Positions 24,113 through 32,578 of a stretch of DNA of 64,000 nucleotides are shown piece by piece (position 1 is the first letter of the stretch; the number at the start of each line of letters is the position of its first letter). Origin of the DNA: Streptomyces diastatochromogenes (GTDB lineage: Bacteria; Actinomycetota; Actinomycetes; Streptomycetales; Streptomycetaceae). The stretch lies in the NCBI RefSeq assembly GCF_002242805.1, contig NZ_MCGQ01000034.1, forward strand, positions 1 through 64,000. The letters are read 5' to 3'. The notes below the pieces were generated by a model. The model did not search any database and was not told the origin of the DNA. It saw only the letters and a list, made by a program, of their open reading frames with translations. Made by a program: the position numbers and the translations under genes.

Positions 24113-25690
24113 TCACTCCGGGGACGTTGCCTTCAGAGCGAGCCACAGCTCCATCCGGACATCGGGGTCGTCCAGAGAGCGCCCCAGGATCTCCTCCACC
24201 CTCCGCATCCGGTACCGCAACGTATGCCGATGCACCCCGAGATCCGCCGCGGCCGCGTCCCACTGCCCGTGCCGGGACAACCACGCCCGCAGTGAGGCGA
24301 CCAGATCCCCCCGCCCCGTCGCATCGTGCTCGTGCAGCGCCCGCAGCAACCCGTCGGCGAACGCCTTCACCGCGTCGTCGGCCAGCAACGGCAGCACCGA
24401 CCCCGCCGCCAGCTGCTCGTGCTCCACCAGCACCCGCCCCCGCCGTCGCGCGACGGACAGCGCCTGCTCGGCCTGCTTGTAGGCCGCAGCGGCGGCGATC
24501 GGTCCGGCCGGGGCCGACAGCCCGACGACCAGCTCCTCCTCGTCCCCGGCCGCCTGCTCGGGCACGGCCCGCGCCGCCGCGTACGCGGCGGCCGCGGACA
24601 CCGCCGCACCACCGTCCGCGGCCAGCACCACCAGCCGCTCCCCCTCGGGCACGACCAGCACGGCCTCCCCGGCGCGGGCGGCAGCCGACTCCACGGCCTC
24701 CACGATCCCGCCCAGTCCATCGGCGTCCGCCCGCGCCGCAGAGCCGGTCGCCGACTCGGCGACGATCACCCGGAAGGGGGCGTCCAGGAGCCCGCCGTAC
24801 AGGTCACCGGCGACGGCCCGGGCATGGTCCGGCTCCCCGGCCAGCAGCATGCGCAGCACGGCCGCGCCGACCCGCTGCTCGGCCGCGTGCAGCGAACGGG
24901 ACCGTTCGGTGGTGAGCGTGAGCAGGGCGATCGCGGAGTGGACGGCGTACCGCTCGGCGGTGCCGAGGGCGGCGGCCGTACCCACGGCGAGGGCGGCGCG
25001 CGGGCGCCGGCCCGTGCCCAGGGAGTGCAGCTCCACGCGGTCCTCGTTGTCGGGTCCGCCGACGACCGAGGAGGCGGGCGCGGGCCGCTCCCGCAGCCGT
25101 TCGACCTCCGCGGTGAGCCGGGCGGCCCGGCGGCCGGCCCACTCGGGTGCGGTGGCGACGACGGCGCCCGAGGCGTCGTACAGCGCCGCCCACCCGTCGA
25201 CCTGCGCGGCGAGCGCGCCGAGCAGCCCCTCGGGGCCGGCGTTCAGGGCCTGCTTGGTCAGCTCCCGCTGGGCGGCGAAGCCCGCGGTGACGGCCCGGTA
25301 CTGGTCGGCGGCGATCGCGGCGGAGACGGCCTTGCTGATGGCGAGGAAGGGGGTGCGGCGGGGCACCTCCAGCAGCGGCAGCCCCTCCTCCTCGGCGGCG
25401 TCGACGAGGGCCTTGGGGATGTCGTCGTAGTTCACGCCGACCGCGAAACCGAGCCCTACGACACCCGCGCCGACCAGCCGCTTCACATAGCGCCGCATCG
25501 CCTCCGGATCCTCCGCGTCCAGCTTGAGCGCGGTGATCAGCAGCAGCTCGCCGCCCTCCATGTAGGGCACGGGGTCGGCCAGCTCGCTGACGTGCGCCCA
25601 GCGGACGGGCACGTCGAGACGGTCCTCGCCCGCGCGCACGGTCAGCTTGAGCGCGGAGTGGTGGACGAGCGAGGCGAGGGTCGGGGGCAT
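24113..25690 (-). CDS. PucR-family transcriptional regulator
   Basis: A 525-residue PucR/CdaR-type regulator. The N-terminal purine-catabolism-type domain covers about residues 1-125 (VPVRWAHVSELADPVPYMEGGELLLIT). A GGDEF-like/linker region follows, and the C-terminal HTH_30 DNA-binding domain spans about 460-520 (QWDAAAADLGVHRHTLRYRMRRVEEILG). Such proteins usually activate or repress nitrogen-compound catabolic genes in response to a small metabolite. Flanking aldehyde dehydrogenase and gabT genes are plausible targets. Three direct TGATCA boxes at 9-bp spacing lie 49-72 bp upstream of its start. Confidence 0.88.
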   Translation of the reverse strand: MPPTLASLVHHSALKLTVRAGEDRLDVPVRWAHVSELADPVPYMEGGELLLITALKLDAEDPEAMRRYVKRLVGAGVVGLGFAVGVNYDDIPKALVDAAEEEGLPLLEVPRRTPFLAISKAVSAAIAADQYRAVTAGFAAQRELTKQALNAGPEGLLGALAAQVDGWAALYDASGAVVATAPEWAGRRAARLTAEVERLRERPAPASSVVGGPDNEDRVELHSLGTGRRPRAALAVGTAAALGTAERYAVHSAIALLTLTTERSRSLHAAEQRVGAAVLRMLLAGEPDHARAVAGDLYGGLLDAPFRVIVAESATGSAARADADGLGGIVEAVESAAARAGEAVLVVPEGERLVVLAADGGAAVSAAAAYAAARAVPEQAAGDEEELVVGLSAPAGPIAAAAAYKQAEQALSVARRRGRVLVEHEQLAAGSVLPLLADDAVKAFADGLLRALHEHDATGRGDLVASLRAWLSRHGQWDAAAADLGVHRHTLRYRMRRVEEILGRSLDDPDVRMELWLALKATSPE

Positions 25691-25737
25691 GAGGCCTTCA
25701 GGGAGGGGAGAACCGGGACAGCGGGTGGGGAGAACCG

Positions 25738-25763
25738 TTGATCACTGTGATCACGGTGATCAA
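25738..25763. promoter_or_regulatory. Triple TGATCA operator-like array
   Basis: TGATCA occurs at 25739, 25748 and 25757, exactly 9 bp apart, with outer TTGATCAC/GTGATCAA arms giving overall dyad symmetry. It lies upstream of the PucR gene and is a strong candidate for autoregulatory binding. Confidence 0.55.
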
Positions 25764-25841
25764 TTGGCCGCCGCGTATGAACAGCCTATGCCGATTCTGC
25801 CTCACCGTACGGTCCCCGGGTGCCCCTCGCCCGGAGCGCCC

Positions 25842-27989
25842 TCAGCTCCGCAGATCCACCAGCAACGGCGGAGCGTGCTCCCCCTGCACGGTCGTCAGCG
25901 ACAGCACCGCGTGCCCCGGCGGCACCCCGTGCGCCAGCTCGGAGGCCGACCAGCGCTCGCGTTCCACCTGGCGCACGGTGACGGCCCGAGCGGTGGGCGC
26001 CTGGCCGGTGATGACCCGGCGCAGCATGTGCACGGCCTTGCCGGCCGGCGTCTCGGCGATGATCTGCCGGTCGGTGACGTCCCGGGTCTCGGTCCACTCC
26101 TTGCCCCACACCTCGGCGAAGTCCTGCCCGTCCCAGGGGGTGAGCCCGGACAGCGCCATCCGGCATCCGGTGGCGCCGAGCAGCGGTCCGCGCAGCGGCC
26201 GGGGCACGTCGTCCAGGGTGCGCAGCGTCAGCACGGTGCCCGCGTGGGCGGAGCGCAGCCGCTGGATGCCGCGCACGGACTCCGGCGTGATCACCCCGGA
26301 GGCGTCGTCCAGCAGCAGGCAGGCGAACAGCGACCGGTCCTCCCGTACCGTCACGCTGGCCGTGAACTGGGCGAGGACCAGCCGGGCGAGGATCCGGGAG
26401 GCGTCGGCGTGCCCGCGCTGGGGCAGGTCGATGCGGACCCGGACCGGGTGGTCGAGGGCCTTGAGGGAGAACGGCCGGGACTGCCCGGAGGTGTCGAAGA
26501 AGGCGGCGAAGGCGGGCCGGTCGAGCAGCGCGATCCGGTCGGCGAGCACCGCGCCGACATCGCCCGGGTGGGCCATCTGCCGCTCGCGCGCGTCCAGTTC
26601 CCTGAGCAGCGACTCCTGCCCGGTGTCCGTGAGCCCCTTGCGGAGTGCGGCCAGCGGTCCCGGTGTGCCGTCGAGGAGCTGGCGCAGCTCGGGGACGGAG
26701 GGGAAGCGGTCGTGGACGGCGCGGAAGGGGCCGAGCAGCTGGGCGAGGACGGTGGTGGAGCGGCGGCTGTCCCCGCCGGGGTGCGGGTCGGCGAGGTCGC
26801 CGACGAGGGCCTCGGCGAGTATGGCGGCGGCCTCGTCCGGGTCGGTGGTGCCGCCGTACAGATCGAGGTCGTAGACGGATTCGGGGTGCCCGATCCGTAC
26901 GACGACGTCGTACGCCTCGGCGGGGCCGAGCCCGGCGCCCGCCGCGCCGACGGTCACGACGGCGGCCCGTCCGGCGAGGGCGTGCAGGCACAGCGACTCG
27001 GTGAGCGGCCGGATGACCGCGCCGGTCTTGCCGGAGCCGGCCGGGCCGACGGCGAGCAGCGAGGTGGCGAGCAGCTCGGGGCCGAGAGCGAGTCCGGAGC
27101 CGCGGTAGTGGTACGGGTTGCGGGGGTCGTCCGCGGTGGTGCCGAGCCGTACCTGCCCGGTGAGCAGGTCGTGCCGGGCGTGCCGGGCGGGCAGGTCGCG
27201 CTCTCCGGAGGGGTGCAGACAGGCGGCCGAGCCGTCCTTCAGTACGGCGCCCGTGAAGGAGGCGAGCGTGTGCGTGCCGGACCGTACGCCCTGCCAGGCC
27301 CGGCTGATCCGGGCGTGGTCGACGTCCCGCATGAGTCCGGCCTTCGCCTCGGCGGCCAGCCGCTCGGCCGCCTCATGGGCTCCGGCGCTGCGCAGCTGGG
27401 GCCATTCGGCGGGGTCCTGCTCCGGGGCGGGCGCGGGCTCGGCGGCGGGTACGGCCGCCCGCCAGGCGGGGGGACCGTAGCGGCGCCAGACCTCGCCCCA
27501 GCGGCCGAGACGGCCGACGACGAGCATGATGATGACGGCGATGAGCGTGTAGTACGAGTACCAGAGGAGGGCGTTGCCGACGCGGTCGTTGCTCTGGCGC
27601 CAGGAGTCCGGGGTGAACAGCTCCAGGGGCAGCACCCACCAGCCGCCGAGGTAGCCGTTCCAGAGCAGGGACCACACCAGCCAGCCCACGAGGAAGGCGA
27701 TCAGTGCACCACTCAGCAGCTGCCGGGCCGGGATCCGCTCGGGCTCCTGCTCGGGCCGGGGCCGGTACCCGAACCGCCACACGCCTGGCGCGGCCTGCGG
27801 CCGGGACGCCCGCAGCCAGGCCAGGAAGGCCGAGCCGTCCGGCCTGGGCGGAACCCCAGGTGGCCCGGGGGGCATCGGCGGCAGGGCGGAACCCTCGACC
27901 GGCCCCGGCCGGCCCTCGGGGGGCGCCGCCGGGCGCGGCACAGGATTCGCATGCGTACCGCGCGCGTCCCGCGTCCCGTCGCTGTCCAT
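25842..27989 (-). CDS. Membrane-anchored TraD/FtsK-like P-loop ATPase, unknown role
   Basis: A protein of about 715 residues with a Pro-rich N-terminus and two transmembrane helices (about residues 90-110 and 145-165), then a large cytoplasmic ATPase domain. Walker A is AVGPAGSGKTGAV and Walker B is LFACLLLDDASGV. The arrangement recalls VirD4/TraD coupling proteins, but no conjugation genes are nearby. ATG 27989 is preferred because AGGGGGCAAGGG precedes it; an ATG at 28025 lacks a ribosome binding site. I recall such proteins being conserved beside gabT in streptomycetes. Its function is unknown; a chromosomal transport or secretion role is speculative. Confidence 0.75.
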   Translation of the reverse strand: MDSDGTRDARGTHANPVPRPAAPPEGRPGPVEGSALPPMPPGPPGVPPRPDGSAFLAWLRASRPQAAPGVWRFGYRPRPEQEPERIPARQLLSGALIAFLVGWLVWSLLWNGYLGGWWVLPLELFTPDSWRQSNDRVGNALLWYSYYTLIAVIIMLVVGRLGRWGEVWRRYGPPAWRAAVPAAEPAPAPEQDPAEWPQLRSAGAHEAAERLAAEAKAGLMRDVDHARISRAWQGVRSGTHTLASFTGAVLKDGSAACLHPSGERDLPARHARHDLLTGQVRLGTTADDPRNPYHYRGSGLALGPELLATSLLAVGPAGSGKTGAVIRPLTESLCLHALAGRAAVVTVGAAGAGLGPAEAYDVVVRIGHPESVYDLDLYGGTTDPDEAAAILAEALVGDLADPHPGGDSRRSTTVLAQLLGPFRAVHDRFPSVPELRQLLDGTPGPLAALRKGLTDTGQESLLRELDARERQMAHPGDVGAVLADRIALLDRPAFAAFFDTSGQSRPFSLKALDHPVRVRIDLPQRGHADASRILARLVLAQFTASVTVREDRSLFACLLLDDASGVITPESVRGIQRLRSAHAGTVLTLRTLDDVPRPLRGPLLGATGCRMALSGLTPWDGQDFAEVWGKEWTETRDVTDRQIIAETPAGKAVHMLRRVITGQAPTARAVTVRQVERERWSASELAHGVPPGHAVLSLTTVQGEHAPPLLVDLRS

Positions 27990-28278
27990 CGCCCTTGCCC
28001 CCTGACCAGCCGTTCCGTCCACCATCAGCGAGCCAATCTAACGCCCCGACAAAGGGAGTTCACCGCTTACGCGGCCGTAAGGACGCACCGACCGGGCGCA
28101 CCCCTCCCCTACTGCTATGTCCACGACGGACAACCAATCTTCCCGACAACGCCCACATGGAGCATGCCCACCCTCCATTTCCGGCCCTAGCCTGCGAAGA
28201 AAGAGACAAGCGTCCGAAAAACGCACCGTCCGGAACCGCCCGGGAACACCCGGTACGCAAGATCATCAGGGAGCCCTC

Positions 28279-29613
28279 ATGACCGCACTTCCGCAGGAGC
28301 GCCGCGTCGTCACCGCCATCCCCGGTCCGAAGTCGCAGGAGCTGCAGGCCCGCCGCCTCGCCGCGGTCGCGCAGGGCGTGGGCTCGGTGCTGCCCGTCTT
28401 CACCACCCGCGTGGACGGCGGCATCATCGAGGACGTCGACGGCAACCGTCTGATCGACTTCGGCTCCGGTATCGCCGTGACCTCGGTCGGCGGCTCCGCC
28501 GAGGCCGTCGTACGCCGCGCGAGCGCCCAGCTGGCCGACTTCACCCACACCTGTTTCATGGTCACGCCGTACGAGGGCTACGTGGCCGTCGCCGAGGCGC
28601 TGGCCGAGCTCACGCCGGGTGACCACGCCAAGAAGTCCGCGCTGTTCAACTCGGGCGCCGAGGCCGTCGAGAACGCCGTCAAGATCGCCCGTGCGTACAC
28701 CAAGCGCCAGGCCGTCGTCGTCTTCGACCACGGCTACCACGGCCGCACCAACCTGACGATGGCGCTGACGGCCAAGAACATGCCGTACAAGCACGGCTTC
28801 GGTCCGTTCGCCCCCGAGGTCTACCGCGTCCCGGTCGCGTACGGCTACCGCTGGCTGACCGGCCCGGAGAACGCCGGCCCGGAGGCCGCCGCGCAGGCCA
28901 TCGACCAGATCACCAAGCAGATCGGCGCCGACAACGTGGCCGCGATCATCATCGAGCCGGTGCTCGGTGAGGGTGGCTTCATCGAGCCGGCCAAGGGCTT
29001 CCTGCCCGCGATCAGCCAGTTCGCCAAGGACAACGGCATCGTCTTCGTCGCGGACGAGATCCAGTCCGGCTTCTGCCGCACCGGCCAGTGGTTCGCCTGC
29101 GAGGACGAGGGCATCGTCCCGGACCTGATCACGACCGCCAAGGGCATCGCCGGCGGTCTGCCGCTGGCCGCCGTCACGGGCCGCGCCGAGATCATGGACG
29201 CCGCGCACGCGGGCGGCCTCGGTGGCACCTACGGCGGCAACCCGGTCGCCTGCGCCGGTGCGCTCGGCGCGATCGAGACCATGAAGGAGCTGGACCTCAA
29301 CACCAAGGCGAAGAACATCGAGGCGATCATGAAGGCGCGCCTCACCGCCATGGCCGAGAAGTTCGACATCATCGGCGACGTCCGTGGCCGTGGCGCCATG
29401 ATCGCCATCGAGCTGGTCAAGGACCGCGCGACCAAGGAGCCGAACCCGGAGGCGACCGGCGCCCTCGCCAAGGCCTGCCACCAGGAGGGCCTGCTGGTCC
29501 TGACCTGTGGCACCTACGGCAACGTGCTGCGCTTCCTGCCCCCGCTGGTGATCGGCGAGGACCTCCTGAACGAGGGTCTCGACATCATCGAGCAGGCCTT
29601 CGCGCGCATCTGA
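28279..29613 (+). CDS. gabT: 4-aminobutyrate aminotransferase
   Basis: A 444-residue class III PLP-dependent aminotransferase, converting GABA and 2-oxoglutarate to succinic semialdehyde and glutamate. GabT-type motifs include NSGAEAVENAVKIAR, the DHGYHGRTN segment, the cofactor Asp in VADEIQSGF, and the PLP lysine in TTAKGIAGGLP. Length is normal for the family. ATG 28279 has AGGGA 6 bp upstream. A 253-bp divergent gap separates it from the P-loop ATPase. Together with the amine operon further along it completes the route from polyamine through GABA to succinate. 5-aminovalerate activity is also possible. Confidence 0.92.
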   Translation: MTALPQERRVVTAIPGPKSQELQARRLAAVAQGVGSVLPVFTTRVDGGIIEDVDGNRLIDFGSGIAVTSVGGSAEAVVRRASAQLADFTHTCFMVTPYEGYVAVAEALAELTPGDHAKKSALFNSGAEAVENAVKIARAYTKRQAVVVFDHGYHGRTNLTMALTAKNMPYKHGFGPFAPEVYRVPVAYGYRWLTGPENAGPEAAAQAIDQITKQIGADNVAAIIIEPVLGEGGFIEPAKGFLPAISQFAKDNGIVFVADEIQSGFCRTGQWFACEDEGIVPDLITTAKGIAGGLPLAAVTGRAEIMDAAHAGGLGGTYGGNPVACAGALGAIETMKELDLNTKAKNIEAIMKARLTAMAEKFDIIGDVRGRGAMIAIELVKDRATKEPNPEATGALAKACHQEGLLVLTCGTYGNVLRFLPPLVIGEDLLNEGLDIIEQAFARI

Positions 29614-29751
29614 GCGACTGGTTCGCACCTCTGAAGGGTGCCTACGGCAGGCCGTGTGAAGAAGGTGTGCGGGGTGGATGGCGTAACGCGATTCCGTCTG
29701 CCCAAGCGCCTCGGGCTGCCGTAGGTTCTACCCAGATGAGAGATACACCCC

Positions 29752-29771
29752 GCCCACAGGGGACTGTGGGC
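29752..29771 (+). other. GNRA-capped RNA hairpin candidate
   Basis: GCCCACAG and CTGTGGGC form a perfect 8-bp stem around the tetraloop GGGA. Short complementary flanks (GAGAT/ATCTC) could extend it. It lies about 290 bp upstream of the PAP2 gene. Confidence 0.4.
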
Positions 29772-29967
29772 GATCTCAGGCCGGGGCCTCCCCAGCTTCG
29801 ACCTGGTCGTGCCCTCGCGCACACAACCGGGGCCTGACGGCTCCGGGATCTCCTCACCGATCGGACGGTCGCCGCCCCAAACCCCCCGGGGCGCGCGACG
29901 TCCCGATCCGGACGGCCGCCTCGGAACCACCCCCCCTGTTCCGGGGCGGCCGACCTCCTTCTCTTTC

Positions 29968-30045
29968 TCCCCCTGCCGGGTCCGAGAGCTCTTCCTCCCC
30001 CGCCGGGTCCGAGAAGCCCCTTCTTCCCCTGCCGGGTTTGAGAAG
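29968..30045 (+). repeat. Three imperfect 27-29 bp tandem repeats in the PAP2 leader
   Basis: Units of the form CCCCTGCCGGGTCCGAGAAG recur with GCCGGG starting at 29975, 30002 and 30031. The last ends 10 bp before the PAP2 start, so copy number could affect leader length or ribosome access. Confidence 0.65.
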
Positions 30046-30054
30046 CTGGAGCGC

Positions 30055-30840
30055 GTGTCGACGTCACCGGATCCGCGCCCGAAGTACGGGCTCCTGGCCC
30101 TGCCCACACTCCTGGCCATTCCCGCGCTCCTGCTCGCCCTGATCACCTGGCAGGTCGTCACCCACGGCCCGCTCCTGCGCCTCGACGCGCGGATGAGCCG
30201 GGACCTCCTCCACCCGGACCGCTTCTCCGCGGGCCTCTCCGATCTCGGCAACGTCCAGGTCGCCGTGCCGGTGCTCGTGCTCGCCCTGGCGTACTCCGCC
30301 TGGCGCGGCCGCGCGGCCGGCACGGACCGCTGGTGGCTGCCGCCCGCCGCGGCGGCCGTACTGATGGCGCTGGTCCCGGCGTTCGTCGTACCGCTGAAGG
30401 ACTGGACCGCACGCTCGGGGACCCCGCTGATGCCGCCGGGGGTCGGCTACTTCCCCTCCGGTCATACCGCGACGGCGATGATCGCGTACGGCGGCGCGAC
30501 CCTGCTCCTGCTCCCCTGGCTCCGCTCGCCCACCGCCCGCCGGGCCCTCGTCGGCGGCTGTGTGGCTCTGGTGCTCGGCGTCTCCTACGGCCTGGTCCGC
30601 CGGGGCTGGCACTGGCCGCTGGACGTGGTGGCCAGCTGGTGCCTGGGCACGGTGCTGCTGACCACCCTGTCCCTGGTGCTCAGCCGAAGTACGCGTCGAA
30701 GTTCTTCTGGAACTCCCAGTTCGAGTAGCGGTCCCAGTTCACCGACCATGTCATCAGGCCCCGAAGAGCGGGCCACGTCCCGTGGGTCGGGTACGAGCCG
30801 CAGTTCGTCTTCTTCGTCAGGCAGTCCAGGGTCTTGGTGA
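30055..30840 (+). CDS. PAP2-family membrane phosphatase
   Basis: A 261-residue integral membrane phosphatase of the PAP2/undecaprenyl-pyrophosphate phosphatase-like superfamily. About six helices are predicted. The active-site motifs are KDWTARSGTP, PSGHT and GLVRRGWHWPLDV, with the catalytic His residues in the last two. GTG 30055 is chosen (TGGAG 4 bp upstream); the longer reading translates the tandem repeats. The last 50 residues or so are an unstructured Ser/Thr/Gly tail encoded opposite the 3' end of the chitinase gene: the two genes overlap by 161 bp tail to tail. The substrate could be a lipid phosphate or undecaprenyl pyrophosphate. Confidence 0.85.
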   Translation: MSTSPDPRPKYGLLALPTLLAIPALLLALITWQVVTHGPLLRLDARMSRDLLHPDRFSAGLSDLGNVQVAVPVLVLALAYSAWRGRAAGTDRWWLPPAAAAVLMALVPAFVVPLKDWTARSGTPLMPPGVGYFPSGHTATAMIAYGGATLLLLPWLRSPTARRALVGGCVALVLGVSYGLVRRGWHWPLDVVASWCLGTVLLTTLSLVLSRSTRRSSSGTPSSSSGPSSPTMSSGPEERATSRGSGTSRSSSSSSGSPGSW

Positions 30841-32494
30841 CCTCGGACGGAGCGACGTACCCGTTGCCCGCGTTCGTCGACGCCGGCATGCCGATCGCCA
30901 CCTGGTCCGGGCGCAGCGGCGGGAAGACGTTGTTCGCGTCGCCCGCGACCGGGAAGCCGGTGAGCAGCATGTCGGTCATGGCGATGTGGAAGTCGGCGCC
31001 GCCCATGGAGTGGTACTGGTTGTCGAGACCCATGATCGGGCCCGAGTTGTAGTCCTGGACGTGGAGCAGGGTCAGGTCGTCGCGCAGGGCATGGATGACC
31101 GGGAGGTACGCCCCGCAGCGCGGGTCCTGGCCGCCCCACTTGCCGGTGCCGTAGTACTGGTATCCCATCTGGACGAAGAAGGTCTCCGGGGCCATGGTCA
31201 GCACGAACTTCGAGCCGTACTTGGCCTTCAGGGTCTTCAGGGCCGAGATGAGATTGACGACCACGGGTGTCGTGGGGTTCTTGAAGTCCGTGTCGTTCGC
31301 GTTCAGGGACAGCGAGTGGCCCTCGAAGTCGATGTCCAGGCCGTCGAGGCCGTAGGTGTCGATGATGGTCGAGACCGAGGAGACGAAGGCGTCACGGGCC
31401 GCCGTCGTCGTCAGCTGGACCTGGCCGTTCTGGCCGCCGATCGAGATCAGCACCTTCTTGCCGGCCGCCTGTTTCGCCTTGATCGCCGCCTTGAAGTCAG
31501 CGTCGCTCTCGACGTTCGGGCACTCGGTGACCGGGCAGCGGTTGAAGCGGATGTCGCCGGAGGTGGCCGAGGTGGGCTCACCGAAGGCGAGGTCGATGAC
31601 GTCCCAGCTGTCGGGTACGTCGGCGAGGCGGGTGTAGCCGGAGCCGTTGGCGAAGCTCGCGTGGAGGTAGCCGACCAGGGCGTGGGCGGGCAGGTCGGTC
31701 GAGCCGCCGCCGGTGCCCGCCGTGGTCGTCGCGGTCACCGCGGCCGACTTGGCGGACTCACCGGCGTCGTTGCTCGCGGTGACCTGGAAGCTGTACGCCG
31801 TCGACGGCGCGAGTCCGGCGACGGTGGCCGAAGTGCCGCTCGCCGTCTGGACCTTGACTCCGTCGCGGTAGACCGCGTAACTCGTGGCGCCGGTCACCGC
31901 CGACCAGGACAGGGCGACGGAGGAGGAGGTGACCGTGCCGGTTCTGAGGCCGGTCGGCGCGGCGGGTGGCTGTCCGGTGCTCGCGCCCGGGCCGATCAGG
32001 GAGATGTCGTCGGCGTAGTAGGCGCCGGTGCCGTACCAGCCGTGCGTGTAGAGGGTGACCTTCGTCGTGGTGGGGCCGGTGGTGAAGGTGGTGGTCAGCT
32101 TCTGCCAGTCGGGGGCGGACTGGGTCCAGGTGGAGACGTCGGTGGTGCCGGTGCCGTTCGCGCCGAGGTAGACGTAGGAGCCGCGGACGTAGCCGGACAG
32201 CGTGTACTGGGCGTTCGGCTGGACGGTCACCGTCTGCGCGCACTGGGCGTTGTCGCTGCCGGCCGGGGTCGCCTGCAGTGCCGAACTCCCGCTGTGTACA
32301 GGCGAGTTGACTGTCGTACCGGCTGTGCAGGTCCAGCCGTCGAGGCCGGATTCAAAGCCGCCGTTCTTGGCGAGGTCCGCGTCGGCCGCACGGGCGGCCG
32401 ACGAGAGCGCGGTGATCCCGGGCACGGCCAGCAGCGCGGCCGTGAGCAGGGCGAGGGCGGATCTGGGGCGTCTGGCGCGTCGGGCGCGGTCCAC
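30680..32494 (-). CDS. Secreted GH18 chitinase with CBM and FnIII domains
   Basis: A 604-residue secreted chitinase. A Sec signal (about residues 1-36, ending near AARA) is followed by a carbohydrate-binding-type beta-sandwich (about 40-170, NGGFESGLDGWTC), a fibronectin type III domain (about 180-265) and a GH18 catalytic domain (about 275-604). The catalytic motif LDGLDIDFEG gives acid E391; SIGG is also present (LISIGGQNG). GTG 32494 is chosen because GGAGG lies 5 bp upstream and it leaves a typical signal peptide; a GTG at 32536 would precede the likely transcription start spacing. A DasR-type operator overlaps the promoter. It hydrolyses chitin to oligosaccharides outside the cell. Confidence 0.92.
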   Translation of the reverse strand: MDRARRARRPRSALALLTAALLAVPGITALSSAARAADADLAKNGGFESGLDGWTCTAGTTVNSPVHSGSSALQATPAGSDNAQCAQTVTVQPNAQYTLSGYVRGSYVYLGANGTGTTDVSTWTQSAPDWQKLTTTFTTGPTTTKVTLYTHGWYGTGAYYADDISLIGPGASTGQPPAAPTGLRTGTVTSSSVALSWSAVTGATSYAVYRDGVKVQTASGTSATVAGLAPSTAYSFQVTASNDAGESAKSAAVTATTTAGTGGGSTDLPAHALVGYLHASFANGSGYTRLADVPDSWDVIDLAFGEPTSATSGDIRFNRCPVTECPNVESDADFKAAIKAKQAAGKKVLISIGGQNGQVQLTTTAARDAFVSSVSTIIDTYGLDGLDIDFEGHSLSLNANDTDFKNPTTPVVVNLISALKTLKAKYGSKFVLTMAPETFFVQMGYQYYGTGKWGGQDPRCGAYLPVIHALRDDLTLLHVQDYNSGPIMGLDNQYHSMGGADFHIAMTDMLLTGFPVAGDANNVFPPLRPDQVAIGMPASTNAGNGYVAPSEVTKTLDCLTKKTNCGSYPTHGTWPALRGLMTWSVNWDRYSNWEFQKNFDAYFG

Positions 32495-32538
32495 AAGGGC
32501 CTCCGGTGCAGGGGGAGTTGGAGGGGTGGAGCGCACTC

Positions 32539-32567
32539 AACTTGGTCCAGACCAATCCTCTTGTCAA
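32539..32567 (-). promoter_or_regulatory. Chitinase promoter (-35 TTGACA, -10 CAAGTT)
   Basis: On the minus strand TTGACA (32567-32562) is followed 17 bp later by CAAGTT (32544-32539). The -35 is a perfect consensus. The spacer and -10 are covered by the DasR-like site. Confidence 0.65.
32541..32556. promoter_or_regulatory. DasR-responsive element (dre)-like site
   Basis: TTGGTCCAGACCAA at 32542-32555 is near-palindromic and matches the remembered dre pattern ACTGGTCTAGACCACT at most positions. Overlap with the -10 region of the chitinase promoter fits repression relieved by amino-sugar phosphates. Confidence 0.75.
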
Positions 32568-32578
32568 GGTGTCCGCTG

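Larger units (their letters stand above)
29614..30054. other. 441-bp intergenic region with hairpin and tandem repeats
   Basis: No convincing gene is present. It holds a stable hairpin at 29752-29771 and three GCCGGG-containing direct repeats at about 29968-30045. A 33-codon reading frame at 29736-29837 (MRDTPRPQGTVGD) follows a TAGGTT hexamer at leaderless distance, but support for translation is weak. Confidence 0.5.

Noticed and set aside
29736..29837. Possible 33-codon leaderless ORF (MRDTPRPQGTVGD...)
   Set aside because: Only a TAGGTT hexamer supports it; no homologue or coding signature is evident to me, so it is mentioned in the intergenic entry but not called.
29809..30054. Upstream extension of the PAP2 gene through the tandem repeats
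   Set aside because: It would translate repetitive, Pro/Arg/Ser-rich DNA before helix 1; GTG 30055 has a ribosome binding site and gives a normal PAP2 N-terminus.
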